Source: Clostridia bacterium
GTDB lineage: Bacteria > Bacillota_A > Clostridia > Oscillospirales > CAG-272
Reading direction: 5' to 3'
Length of the DNA: 37,926 nucleotides
Assembly (NCBI GenBank): GCA_017936125.1
Contig: JAGBGE010000007.1
Coordinates: 1 to 37,926 of the forward strand
A program made the translations under genes and the position numbers. The notes under the pieces were generated by a model, which saw nothing but the letters and a program-made list of their open reading frames with translations, was not told where the DNA came from and searched no databases. Below, one piece after another: positions 17,793 through 28,000 of this stretch (positions within the stretch are counted from its first letter, which is position 1; every line of letters starts with the position of its first letter).

Positions 17793-20700
17793 TTATTCTG
17801 TTACAGTGATCTCGTAGCTACAGGTAAGATCGCCCCAGGATACGGTAACGAGCTTCGTGCCAACGTCAGACGCCTTGAACTCATAGCCGTCGAGATCGGT
17901 TGTGAAGTTATAGATAACTGTTTCTTCAAACAGCGAGTTGGAGGAGGTGGGCTTGAGACCAAGACCTGCCGCGCTGAAGCTTTCGCCTACCTTGAAAGTA
18001 GTCTTGCTCGCGAGAGTCTTGATGCTTATGTCCTTAACCTCGTTTGCGGTGTAGAAGTAACCCGTGAAGTAAACCACAGTGCCTGCGGATACCGCAGTGT
18101 TACATACTATCTCCTGGTAAGGACCGTCGCTAGAGGTATGACCGCCTGTAGAGGTATCATAGCAAACGATACGGCTCATACCCTTCGCCTCGTTTGCCTT
18201 GAGCTCAAGAGTAAAGGCGTCGCGATCACCGTAGAATTCGGGCTGCCAGGTGAGATTTACGTCAGCGGATGAGAGCATTTCCATATAAATGAGTCTGCCC
18301 GCACCGCTTACGGGGAACGTAATATTAGTTCCCGTGGGATAGGAGTTCGCTGTGATAGTAAACTTCGAGCCTGCCGCAGCATCGGAATTGAAGGTGAGCT
18401 TCGCAGCGATTCTGCCATCCGCGAGAGTCACGTACTCAATCTTGTGTCCGCCACCAATGTTATTGTGGGGAGTGAAGAGAATCTTATCGCAAGCGTATGT
18501 CTCCTCGCTCTTCACACCGCAGAATGCACATACGTAGTTGTACATCGCGTCGGTGCCAACAGTGCCAACGAAGTTAGCGTCAACGGTATCCTTGATGTTG
18601 TAGTGCTTGCCTGACTCGCAGTCAGCGTCAACAATCTCAATATCTACGGTAGCAGTATGCTCGCCCATAGAAACGGTCACGGTCTTGGTGCCGATGTCCT
18701 CAGCAGTAAATACGTAGCCGTCGGGAATGCTGGTCACGAACTTGTGGAGAGGAGTCAGATAGGTGTTTACCTTTGCGGTAACGCTGATTTTTGAAACGTC
18801 GAATACGTCACCGGGCTTGTAGGTGAGCTTGCCACTCTTGGAAACCGCGGCAAAGCTGTCAACAAGTCCCTCGGTGTAGATGTAGCCGTAGGTATCGAGT
18901 ACGATATCCTCTGCAGCCTCCTCAGCGAGAATGAGTCTGTGGTCGCAGGAGTAGAAATTATCGTTAGAGCCCTTGATACCGAAGGTAAGAACAATTCTGT
19001 TAAGACCGGGCTTGAGGGTTACGAAGAGATCAGCGTTCTGCGCGCCGTAGTTCTCGGTCATATACTGAACCTTAACGTCGCCCTGTGCGTAGCTGTAAAT
19101 ATAGATGATAGCAACGTTCTTGCCGTTTGCGGGAGCGCACCAGTTAAGTGCCATGCTGCCCGAATCCTTGGAGCCGCGTCCTGCGAAGAAGGTTCCTGCC
19201 GCCGCGCCCTTGGGATAGGAAACGGTGGTAACTACTGTGCCGTTCACGACTCTGTGCTCTGCGCTCGCGAGCGTATCGTAAGCACACGTGTCGGACTGAG
19301 CGTATGCGAGCATATCCTCCTGGTAAAGCGCGGTGTACTTAACGTTGCCGCCAAGGTCTATACCGGAGAGATCTGCGATGGTGTAGTAATTCTTGTCTGC
19401 GTCAAGGAAGCCCTCGAAGGTCTTGCCCTCGGCGGTAACGATAGTACCGGAGAGCTTACAGCCGTAGAATACGTTAGAGCCGCCCTCGAAGGTTGCGCCT
19501 ACGAGAGTAACCTTGTACTGAGGACAGTACTCAGCCTTGCACTCGCCGTCTGCATTCACGCAGAGACCGCAATCGGGACACTTGTTATCACAGGTGTGGT
19601 GACCGAGACACTTCTCGGTACAGAGTGCGCAGGACTCGTCACGGCAGAGACCGCAGATATCGCATTCCTCCCAGCAGTGATGAGCTGTGAAGTCCTGTGC
19701 GAAGTTGAAGAGCGTCTTGATAGCAAAGTGGTCGGAGGAGAAATACTGTCTGTTGGGCTCGGTAACGCCAAGAGGAAGCTCCTCACGAAGAATTGTGTAA
19801 GTATTCGCGATAAATTCATCCGAATACATAATATAGTCAATAGGAAGCACGTGCGCACGGTCGCCAACGTCGCTGACATTCTCGTCACCCGCACCCTGAT
19901 ACTGACCGTATCCGCTGAAGGTGTTCTGCTTGCCTTCCTCATAGTTCTTAACGAGCGCCTCGTAGTGAGAGTCGTTAAGACCGAGCATGAATCTCTCGTA
20001 TGCGGGCATCGCACCCTCGGTGTTGAGAGCGAAGTTGAAGTCGCCCGTGATGATAACGGGAGTTCCCTCGTTATACATCGCATGCATACGTTCCATAATC
20101 ATATCAGCCGTACGGAGCCAGAGCTGCTCGGACTCGTAGCCGATGTGAGTGTTGAAGTAAACGAAGGTGTTGCCGTTTACCTTATCGGTAAGCTTTGCCC
20201 AGGTTGTAACACGCTTATAGAGCGCGCCGTACTGGTCCCAGATGGAAGACTCGTTTGGAGTATCAGACATCCAGAAGTAGCCCCAGTCGATAAGCTCGAA
20301 GCGGAGCGAATTGTACCAGATGCCCGCGCCCTCGTTGCCGAGAGAGCTGTTTACAACACCGTCACGGTACATGATAACGTTCTTGTAGCCGTATCTTGCA
20401 AGAGTATCCTTGATAGCCGCAGTCCAAAGACTGTTCTCCTCCTGAGTACCGAGAAGGTCGGGAAGCTCACTAACGAGCTTGTTAAGAAGGTTAGGCTTGT
20501 TATACTCGTTGCTTACACCGTTAGTGCCAAGGTTGAAGGACATAACGGTCATGGAATCTGCGTCGAAGTGACCCTGGCACTTTTCAGTGCAACCGTAGTA
20601 GTCACAAATCTGATTCGAGCACTTGCCGCACTCGGAGCAGGCGTCAGCACCGTGGTCGATAACCGTAACGGTATACGTGGTGGTGAGACCTGCAAAGCTT

Positions 20701-22271
20701 ACGGTAACAGTCTTCTCGCCTGCGTCGGCAGAGGTGAAGGTGTGACCGTCAAGGCTTGTGGTATAGTTCTTCGAGATATAAACTCTAGTCCAGTTTCCCT
20801 TTGAGCTTGTGCCACTGAGAATAAGACCTTCAGCGCTGAACTCCTCGCCTACGTAGAAGGCGAGCTTCTTTGCGGGAACGCTAACCGAGATAGCGCTGTC
20901 AAGTCCCTCTGCGACGAACTCGCCCCAGATAGTGAGAGACGCGCCTGCGTCAGCGCCGTTCGGGAATACGATCTGCTGGTTAAGACCAACGGTATCTCTG
21001 CTATGTACCGTGTTCATAAGAACGGTCTTGGACTCACCTGCCGCAAGAGTAAGAGTAACAGAGCCCTTGTCGTAGTAGTAGTCGATAGCGCTGAACTTGA
21101 AGGTCACGCTCGACGAGCCTGTGTTGGTGAAGTGGAGCTTAATCACCTTGGTAACGCCCTCGTACTGAGGAATACCGCAGTTGTAGCCCGCCTGACCTAC
21201 TTCGGCAACGTTCTTGTTGTTCCAGAAGGAAACACCGCTGTGAGATGCCGTACCGTTAGGCAAAGTAACCTTGGTTGCATACGCACCGTCAGCGAGAACT
21301 ACCTGCTCCGCCTTGATACTGGTGTCGTAGATGTACGCGCCTGCCTTACCGGGAGCGATGCCGTCGGGGCCCTCGGGCTCGCCAAGATACGTAGCGTTGG
21401 GCGCGAAGGTAACTATCTTGCTGCTGTCGGAGAACTGACATACGCTCTTGCAGTCAGGGCAAGCGTCGCTCGTACAGTTGCCGCAAATCTCGCATATATC
21501 GTGGTGATAGCCGCAGACGCAATCGTTATTTTCATCATACTTATGGGTATGAGGAAGCTTCGCGATAGGCTCGGTCTTTACGTAGTCACAGGTGCCGCAG
21601 AAGTAGGATGTTACGCCCTCCTCAAACTCAGTAGGCTCCTTGGTAACCGTAGCAGCACCGAGGTTGTGACGGTCAAGATCCCTTACGTTACTGTGACCGC
21701 AGGTAGAAGCGTGCCAGTGCGAGTCATCGTCAAAGGTCCATTCGTCAGAATAAGTATGCTTGTGGTCGAGCATTTCAAGCTCTTCTTCATAATAATAATC
21801 GCAAATAACACAGGTATAAATGATAATACCCTTCTCTGTGTCGGTTGCCGGCTTTTCTATAAAGCCGTCGTCAAATATGTGCTCCGCCTTGTCCTTGTCG
21901 TCGTGGCCACAAGAGGATGCGTGCCAGTGGTGAGTGGCGTCACTCGACCACTTGGACTCCCATGTGTGAACGTGAGGGAGCTTCGCGATAGGCTCGGTCT
22001 TTTCATATCCGCACACAGCGCAGGTGTAGGTCATAGCGCCCTCTGCTGCCTCTGTCGCGGGGGTAGTAACCTCTCCGTTGTCAAAGACGTGCGCTCCGTT
22101 CTGATCTTTTATATTACAGCCTTCACCGGTGCATTCCTTCCAATGATCGTTGGCATCAGTCTGCCAATCACCGGAGAAATCATGTGTGTGACTTACCTTG
22201 CACGCTGATAGCGATACAAGCATAAGAAATACCGTGAGACAAAGTGCCACTAGTATTTTAATTTTCTTCAT
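17793..22271 (-). CDS. giant modular lipoprotein with embedded EEP nuclease/phosphatase domain
   Basis: About 1492 aa from ATG 22271, preceded by AGGAGG; an upstream in-frame ATG at 22304 is less likely. A lipobox LSAC follows the signal peptide. From the start: four Cys/His ribbon repeats (to about 260) with HWHAS, HxH and CxxCxY pairs; a Cys-rich motif (about 258-279); module A (about 283-455); a Big_3-like Ig (about 470-540); a seven-Cys repeat (about 545-568); an EEP domain (about 573-855); two more Cys-rich repeats (about 865-918); and beta-rich regions, module C and a final Big_3 to the end. The EEP set is complete: MSFNL, LLGTQEE, NTHIGYES, GDFNF, PIDYIMY, SSDHFAIKT. This fold hydrolyses phosphodiesters or phosphomonoesters; the substrate could be nucleic acid, lipid or sugar phosphate. 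Odd for its dense Cys content outside the cell. Confidence 0.88.
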   Translation of the reverse strand: MKKIKILVALCLTVFLMLVSLSACKVSHTHDFSGDWQTDANDHWKECTGEGCNIKDQNGAHVFDNGEVTTPATEAAEGAMTYTCAVCGYEKTEPIAKLPHVHTWESKWSSDATHHWHASSCGHDDKDKAEHIFDDGFIEKPATDTEKGIIIYTCVICDYYYEEELEMLDHKHTYSDEWTFDDDSHWHASTCGHSNVRDLDRHNLGAATVTKEPTEFEEGVTSYFCGTCDYVKTEPIAKLPHTHKYDENNDCVCGYHHDICEICGNCTSDACPDCKSVCQFSDSSKIVTFAPNATYLGEPEGPDGIAPGKAGAYIYDTSIKAEQVVLADGAYATKVTLPNGTASHSGVSFWNNKNVAEVGQAGYNCGIPQYEGVTKVIKLHFTNTGSSSVTFKFSAIDYYYDKGSVTLTLAAGESKTVLMNTVHSRDTVGLNQQIVFPNGADAGASLTIWGEFVAEGLDSAISVSVPAKKLAFYVGEEFSAEGLILSGTSSKGNWTRVYISKNYTTSLDGHTFTSADAGEKTVTVSFAGLTTTYTVTVIDHGADACSECGKCSNQICDYYGCTEKCQGHFDADSMTVMSFNLGTNGVSNEYNKPNLLNKLVSELPDLLGTQEENSLWTAAIKDTLARYGYKNVIMYRDGVVNSSLGNEGAGIWYNSLRFELIDWGYFWMSDTPNESSIWDQYGALYKRVTTWAKLTDKVNGNTFVYFNTHIGYESEQLWLRTADMIMERMHAMYNEGTPVIITGDFNFALNTEGAMPAYERFMLGLNDSHYEALVKNYEEGKQNTFSGYGQYQGAGDENVSDVGDRAHVLPIDYIMYSDEFIANTYTILREELPLGVTEPNRQYFSSDHFAIKTLFNFAQDFTAHHCWEECDICGLCRDESCALCTEKCLGHHTCDNKCPDCGLCVNADGECKAEYCPQYKVTLVGATFEGGSNVFYGCKLSGTIVTAEGKTFEGFLDADKNYYTIADLSGIDLGGNVKYTALYQEDMLAYAQSDTCAYDTLASAEHRVVNGTVVTTVSYPKGAAAGTFFAGRGSKDSGSMALNWCAPANGKNVAIIYIYSYAQGDVKVQYMTENYGAQNADLFVTLKPGLNRIVLTFGIKGSNDNFYSCDHRLILAEEAAEDIVLDTYGYIYTEGLVDSFAAVSKSGKLTYKPGDVFDVSKISVTAKVNTYLTPLHKFVTSIPDGYVFTAEDIGTKTVTVSMGEHTATVDIEIVDADCESGKHYNIKDTVDANFVGTVGTDAMYNYVCAFCGVKSEETYACDKILFTPHNNIGGGHKIEYVTLADGRIAAKLTFNSDAAAGSKFTITANSYPTGTNITFPVSGAGRLIYMEMLSSADVNLTWQPEFYGDRDAFTLELKANEAKGMSRIVCYDTSTGGHTSSDGPYQEIVCNTAVSAGTVVYFTGYFYTANEVKDISIKTLASKTTFKVGESFSAAGLGLKPTSSNSLFEETVIYNFTTDLDGYEFKASDVGTKLVTVSWGDLTCSYEITVTE

Positions 22272-22317
22272 AAAATCCTCCTGAATGTCAACTTTAGTTT
22301 TCATTTTTCTCAGAAGA

Positions 22318-22343
22318 GCGCCCCGCCCTCTCGGTCAGGGCGC
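22318..22343. other. GC-rich intergenic stem-loop
   Basis: GCGCCC (22318-22323) can pair with GGGCGC (22338-22343), or alternatively GCCCT (22325-22329) with AGGGC (22337-22341). It lies between the genes for the about 879-aa and about 1492-aa proteins. The strong T-run is on the plus-strand side, so it is not a canonical terminator for the cluster transcript. Confidence 0.6.
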
Positions 22344-22357
22344 AGTTTTTTTGTTGT

Positions 22358-24997
22358 TTATTCTTCTACTTCTATGGTATAGGTTACAGTCTTACCGCAG
22401 AAGTCAACCGTTACGGTATGAGTTCCAACGTCCTCGGCTGTGAAAATCTTGCCGTCATAGTTAGTAGTGAAGCCGGTCTCAGCGTAAAGCGCTCTCGCGC
22501 CGGTATCGTTCATCTTCGCAGTTACTACAACTCCGTCGGTGGAGAAGCTCTCGCCAACCTTGAATACTGTCTTAGCCGAGGCGGTGTTAACAGCCGTGCC
22601 GGTAGTCTCACCGTCGTTGAAGTAGATGTAGCCGTATACGCCGAAGGAAACGTCCTTCTCGGTGCTGAAGTCAACGTAATAGTTGAACCAGTTAGTACCG
22701 CTCTGCTTGTGAGTCATAGTGAACGTACCGCTGGCAGTGCCGTTTGCGGGAACGGTTACCTTGCACATACCCTTTGCGCTACCGCCGTCGTTCTGAAGAT
22801 TCATAGTAATCTGAACGTCGCTGTAGTTGACGTAGTGAAGAACGATAGTTCTGGTCGTGCCGTCAGCAGCGTCGCTGGAAACGTTGGGAATAATAGTCTG
22901 ATGACCCGCATCGTTGCCGCTCATATTAAGATGGATTGCGCTGTCGTTGGTAGCGCCTACCGTGCCTGCGCCGATAGTAACCTTAGTACCGGGAATACCG
23001 TTTATCAAAGCGTGCTCGAACTTAGGATTCTTAACGTTAGAGCCAACGGTATTAAGATTGGTGGTAAGACTGAAGAGCACCCAGTTCTCAGTAACGGGAG
23101 CAATCATGCTCGCCGAGCACTTGGTACACTGAACGGTCGTACCGGGGTATGCTTTATCGCCTGTAGGCGAGGTGTGACAGGAAATCTTCTCAGGCTCGGA
23201 GATAGCATTGAAGCCCTGCGCGTCGCTATACATCTTGCCGCAGTCTGCCGCGTTACACTTGTAGTAAGCCTTGGTGCCGTCGGTCGTACAAGCAACGGGA
23301 GCTGTAGCAGGTACAAGAGTAAGATCGTGAACGTGGTCACCTACAACTATATTATAGGTAATAGTCTTGCCCGCGAAGCTTACGGTAACCGTCTTGCTGC
23401 CGGCTGAAGCGTCTTCCTCGGTGAAGGTGTAGCCGTCAAGGTCGGTGGTGTAGTTATCGGTAATGTAAACTCTGTTATACAAATTAGACTTCTTATCGGT
23501 AGTACCAAGATTCATTCCAAGGATAAGTCCCTCAGCGCTGAACTGCTCGCCTACAGCAAAAGCAAGCTTATCGGCAGAGCCGAGAATGCTGAGATACTCA
23601 GCCTCGCCGGCAACGAACTCACCCCAGATGGTGAGAGATGCGCCAGCATCTACTTTAGTGAGGAATACGATCTGCTGGTTAAGACCGACAACGTCTTTTA
23701 CGTCATAGGTGGTAGCAAACTCAACAACCTTCGACTCGCCGGCCGCGAGAGTGAGAATGGTCGCGCCCTTGTCGTAATAGTAGTCGATGAAGCTGAACTT
23801 GAAGGTCATAGCCACGGAGCCCGTGTTGGTGAAGTACATTCTGACGGTTGTAGGAACGCTCTTGTACTGAGGAACGTTCACGTTATATCCCTGACTGCCG
23901 GCAGCTACGTAGCTGGTATGGCTCAGGAAGGATATACCCGAGTGACCGGGTGTGCCACTAGGAAGGCTAACCTTGGTTACGTGAGCGCCGTTGTCAGCAA
24001 CCGCGAATTCAGCCTCGATGCTCTCGTCGTAGATGTACGCACCACTCTCCGCAGGAGCAGTACCGTCGGGGCCCTCGGGAGCGCCAAGCGCTATTGCGTT
24101 GGGAGCGAAGGGAATAACGTAGTTAGTATTAACGAACTCGCACTGTACGTCGCATTCGGTACAGCCAAGCTTTGCGCACTGGTTACAAGCCTCGCATACT
24201 GCGTGGTCTATACCGCACTTGCACTGACCGTTCTCGTCGAACACGTGTCTGTGAGGAAGCTTAGCAATAGGCTCTTCCTTAACGTAATCGCACTCGCTGC
24301 AAGCGTAAGAGGTAATACCCTCCTCTTCCTCGGTAGCCGGCTTGGTAACAACGCCTGCGCCAAGAGTGTGAGGAGCCTTGCCCTTCACGTTATCGTGACC
24401 GCAGAGAGCTGCATACCAGTGGGAATCTTCATCATAAGAATACTCGGTATCGAAGAAGTGCTTATGAGCTGCTGCCGAATACTCCTCCTCATAATCGTAT
24501 CCGCAATAAACACAGGTGTATGCCATAATACCATTCTCTGTGTTAGTTGCAGGCTTGACGATAAAGCCCTCGTCGAACAAGTGAGGAACCTTCTCGCTGG
24601 GCTCGTGATCGCAAGTGGATTCGTGCCAATGGTGAGTTTCGTCATTCGTATATTCTTCTTCATAGGAATGAACGTGAGGAATCTTCGCGATAGGCTCGGT
24701 CTTTTCATAACCGCAGATTATACAAGCGTAGGTGGTAACGCCCTCCTCTGCCTCGGTAGCAGGCTTGGTTATCTGACCATCGCCGTAAATATGAGCTGAT
24801 TCATCAGCCTTTTCCTTGCATCCCTCACCGGAGCAGGTTTTCCAGTGCGAATTCTCATCAGTTTTCCACTCGCCCGAGAAATCGTGCTCGGTATGAGAGC
24901 CAATAGGCTCACTCGTAGATACGAAATACGTACTAAGAGGTACTATAAAAATAGATAAGACAGCAAGAATAATAAGCGCTATTTGTAATTTACTCAT
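22358..24997 (-). CDS. large modular surface protein, N-terminally anchored, no catalytic domain seen
   Basis: About 879 aa from ATG 24997, preceded by AGGAG. The N-terminal hydrophobic segment (MSKLQIALIILAVLSIFIV) has no lipobox Cys, unlike its two paralogues, so it is an uncleaved anchor or ordinary signal peptide. Layout from this start: Cys/His ribbon repeats (about 35-255, with HWKTC, HWHES, CxxCGY), a Cys-rich motif (about 267-287), module A (about 292-463), Big_3-like Ig (about 475-553), another CxxC pair region (about 570-630), module B (about 637-794) and a final Big_3 (about 800-879). Module A is shared with both giant neighbours, and module B with the 1354-aa protein. There is no enzyme signature, so binding or scaffold roles are more likely. 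It is the second gene of the cluster. Confidence 0.85.
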   Translation of the reverse strand: MSKLQIALIILAVLSIFIVPLSTYFVSTSEPIGSHTEHDFSGEWKTDENSHWKTCSGEGCKEKADESAHIYGDGQITKPATEAEEGVTTYACIICGYEKTEPIAKIPHVHSYEEEYTNDETHHWHESTCDHEPSEKVPHLFDEGFIVKPATNTENGIMAYTCVYCGYDYEEEYSAAAHKHFFDTEYSYDEDSHWYAALCGHDNVKGKAPHTLGAGVVTKPATEEEEGITSYACSECDYVKEEPIAKLPHRHVFDENGQCKCGIDHAVCEACNQCAKLGCTECDVQCEFVNTNYVIPFAPNAIALGAPEGPDGTAPAESGAYIYDESIEAEFAVADNGAHVTKVSLPSGTPGHSGISFLSHTSYVAAGSQGYNVNVPQYKSVPTTVRMYFTNTGSVAMTFKFSFIDYYYDKGATILTLAAGESKVVEFATTYDVKDVVGLNQQIVFLTKVDAGASLTIWGEFVAGEAEYLSILGSADKLAFAVGEQFSAEGLILGMNLGTTDKKSNLYNRVYITDNYTTDLDGYTFTEEDASAGSKTVTVSFAGKTITYNIVVGDHVHDLTLVPATAPVACTTDGTKAYYKCNAADCGKMYSDAQGFNAISEPEKISCHTSPTGDKAYPGTTVQCTKCSASMIAPVTENWVLFSLTTNLNTVGSNVKNPKFEHALINGIPGTKVTIGAGTVGATNDSAIHLNMSGNDAGHQTIIPNVSSDAADGTTRTIVLHYVNYSDVQITMNLQNDGGSAKGMCKVTVPANGTASGTFTMTHKQSGTNWFNYYVDFSTEKDVSFGVYGYIYFNDGETTGTAVNTASAKTVFKVGESFSTDGVVVTAKMNDTGARALYAETGFTTNYDGKIFTAEDVGTHTVTVDFCGKTVTYTIEVEE

Positions 24998-25046
24998 TTT
25001 ATTTCTCCTGTTCAGAGCTAAAATATTTATTATATAATTGTAGTTA

Positions 25047-25074
25047 AGTGCCCGACCCAAAAGAGTCGGGCACT
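25047..25074. other. intergenic stem-loop
   Basis: A perfect 10-bp stem (AGTGCCCGAC with GTCGGGCACT) and an 8-base loop lie 11 bases after the stop of the 1354-aa gene. The minus-strand 3' flank is TTAACTAC, not a T-run, so read-through or mRNA processing seems as likely as termination. Confidence 0.7.
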
Positions 25075-25085
25075 GCGCGTTTTAA

Positions 25086-28000
25086 TTATTCAATTACGAG
25101 AATATCGTAAGTAAGAGTGAAGTCACCCCAAGTTACGGTTACGGTATGAACGCCGAGATCAGCCTCGGTGAAGGTGTAGCCGTCAAGGTCGGTGGTAACG
25201 TTGCAAATGCTTACGTTAGCGAAGAGAGCGTCCGTGGAGGAAACCTTGAGAGTAATTCCCTCGCTGGTGAACTTATCGCCAACCGAGTATACTATCTTGG
25301 AAGCGGGAGTCTTGAAGTCAACGCCTGCAATCTCGCCTCTCTCGTAGAACGCGCCGGTGATATAAACCACTGTGCCTGCTGCTACGTTGCTGTTGATTAC
25401 AGTTTCCTGATAAGGAAGCGCGGAAGAGGTATGCGATGCATCGGTGTCATACTTAATTACCCAAACCGCGCTCTGTGCCTCGTTTGCAACAAGGTCCATA
25501 GTAACACCGTCACGGTCGCCGTAGAACTCGGGCTGCCATGTGATGTTAACGTTCGCGGTGGAAATCATTTCCATATAAACTCTTCTGCCGTTACCGCTTA
25601 CGGGGAATGCGGTGTTGGTGCCTGCGGGATACTGGTTTGCAGAAACTGTGAACTTAGTACCTGCCGCAACGTCGGTCTTGAAGGTGAGCTTTGCAGCGAT
25701 TCTGCCGTCGTCGAGAGTTACGTACTCAAGAGAGTAGCTGTCATTCGAGCCGTGGTGAGGAACGAATGCGATAGGAGCCGCCACGTAGGTTTCCTCGGAA
25801 GCGAGACCGCAGTATACGCAAGCATACTTGTATACAGCGTTGTTACCCTGCATCTCTACGAAGAGAGCCTCGTCGCTTACCTTGCCGTACTTGTGATTAC
25901 CGTTCTCGCAGTCAGCGTCACCAACTACGGTGATAGGATAGGTCACAGTCTTACCGGCGAAGGTTACGGTTACCGTGTGAGTGCCAACGTCAGCGGCGGT
26001 GAAGGTGTAGCCCTCGGAAATGCTGGTGGTGTAGCCGCTGGTGATATACATAGTCTGATTGTTGCCCGAAGGAAGAACCGCATTGATAACAAGACCTTCG
26101 GTAGTGAAGGTTTCGCCTACCTTGTAGGTGGTCTTACCGGTCTTGTTAATGGTGGGATCGTTGGTCTCGCCGTCGTGTACGTAGAAGTAGCCGTACACGC
26201 CGAATACAACGTCCTTCTGAGGATTGCAGTCAACGTAGTAGTGGAACCAGTTGGAGCCGCCTACGTTCTTAACGGTGAACTCGCAAACTGCAGTGCCGTT
26301 TGCAGGAACGGTGATCTTACCGTTACCGCCCTTAGCGTCATTCTGAAGATTCATGGTGATAGGCTCGTCGCTGTAGTTCTTGTAGAAGAGGATAACAGTT
26401 CTAAGCGCACCGGAAGCAGCATTCTGACTGAGGTTAGGAATAACCGTCTGGTAGCCGGAATCGTTAGAGCTCATCTTGAGATAGAATTCGCTCTCATTGG
26501 TAGCGCCGATGGTGCCTGCGCCAACATAGAACTTAGTGCCGGGCATACCCTCAACGTCAGCGTGCTCAACCTTGCCGTTCTTGATGTTAGAGCCGATCTT
26601 GCTGGTCTGAGTTGTAAGAGTGAAGTATACCCAGTTATCCATAGGCTTAAGACCCATAACCGCGCCGCAGCCGCCACAAGTCAATGCGGTACCGGGAAGA
26701 GTTGCCGCAGTACCTGCGGTATGGCAGGATACGGTTGCGGGAGCGTCGATAATCTCGTTACCGTACTCATCGCCGAAGTAGAGGCCACAGCCGTCTACCG
26801 TACAAGTATAGTGAGCCGCAACACCGTCGCTTACGCAAGCTACGGGAGCAGATTCGGGAACGAATACAACGTTGTGCTCGTGAGCATCAACGGTGATGGT
26901 GTATGCTACAGCCTTACCACCGAACATAACGAATACGGTCTTAGTGCCGATATCGTCAGCGGTGAAGGTGTGGCCGTCATAATTGGTAATGTAATTATCC
27001 GAAATATATACTCTGGTAAAATCGGTTCCGTTAGCCTTGAGAACAAGACCTTCAGTGTTGAACTGCTCGCCAACACCGAATCTGAGCTGGTTTGCAGGAG
27101 TAGCAACGGTAATGCTATTGAAGTTATCGTTAGCAACGAACTCGCCTCTTACGGTAAGAGACGCGCCTGCTTCAGCGCCGTTCGGGAATATTACCTGGTG
27201 GTTGAGACCAACGGAATTTTTATCGAACAATGCGTTAAGAATAACAGTCTTGGACTCGCCTGCCGCAAGAGTAAGCTCAACAGCGCCCTTGTCGTAGTAG
27301 TAGTCGATAAGGCTGTACTTGAAGGTAACGGAAGTAGTACCGTTGTTGGTGAAGTACATTCTTATGGGGTTAACTACGTTAGCAATCATAGGAATAGCAC
27401 AGTTGTAGCCTGCCAAGCCGGGAGCCTGATAATTATTACCGTCAATTCTGAGCGCTACACCGGTGTGAGCAGCAACGGCGTTAGGCAAAGTAAACTTGGT
27501 AGCATACTTGCCGTCAGCAAGTGTAATATGCTCTGCAACGATGGATTCATCGGTAAGATATGCGCCATCGGAGCCGGGTGCCTTACCGTCGGGTCCCTCA
27601 GCCTTTCCGAATACGGTATTAGGTGCGAAGGACATTATCTTGCTCGTGTCAAGGAATGCGCACTTGTTAGAGCAAACGGTGCAATCCTCGTCTGCGCAGC
27701 TACCACAGATTTCGCACTTGGTCGCACAGGTGTAGCCGCAAGTGCATACGCCCTCGCTAGCTGCGGAGTGAGCAATCTTTTCACTCACGTAATCACAGTT
27801 CTTACAATCATACCAGTGACCGCTGGCGTCGGTGTAAGCAAGCTCGGTATCGTGATCAAGCTTTTCCTCGGTCTTTGCTTCGCTGGAAATCTTTGCGTTA
27901 CATACAGAGCAGTAAACTACAAGGTTGTAAGAGCCTTCTGCCGTGCAGGTAGCCTTAACCTCGTTTTCCTTAACCGCCTCTGCGGGAGTGTGATCAGCAA

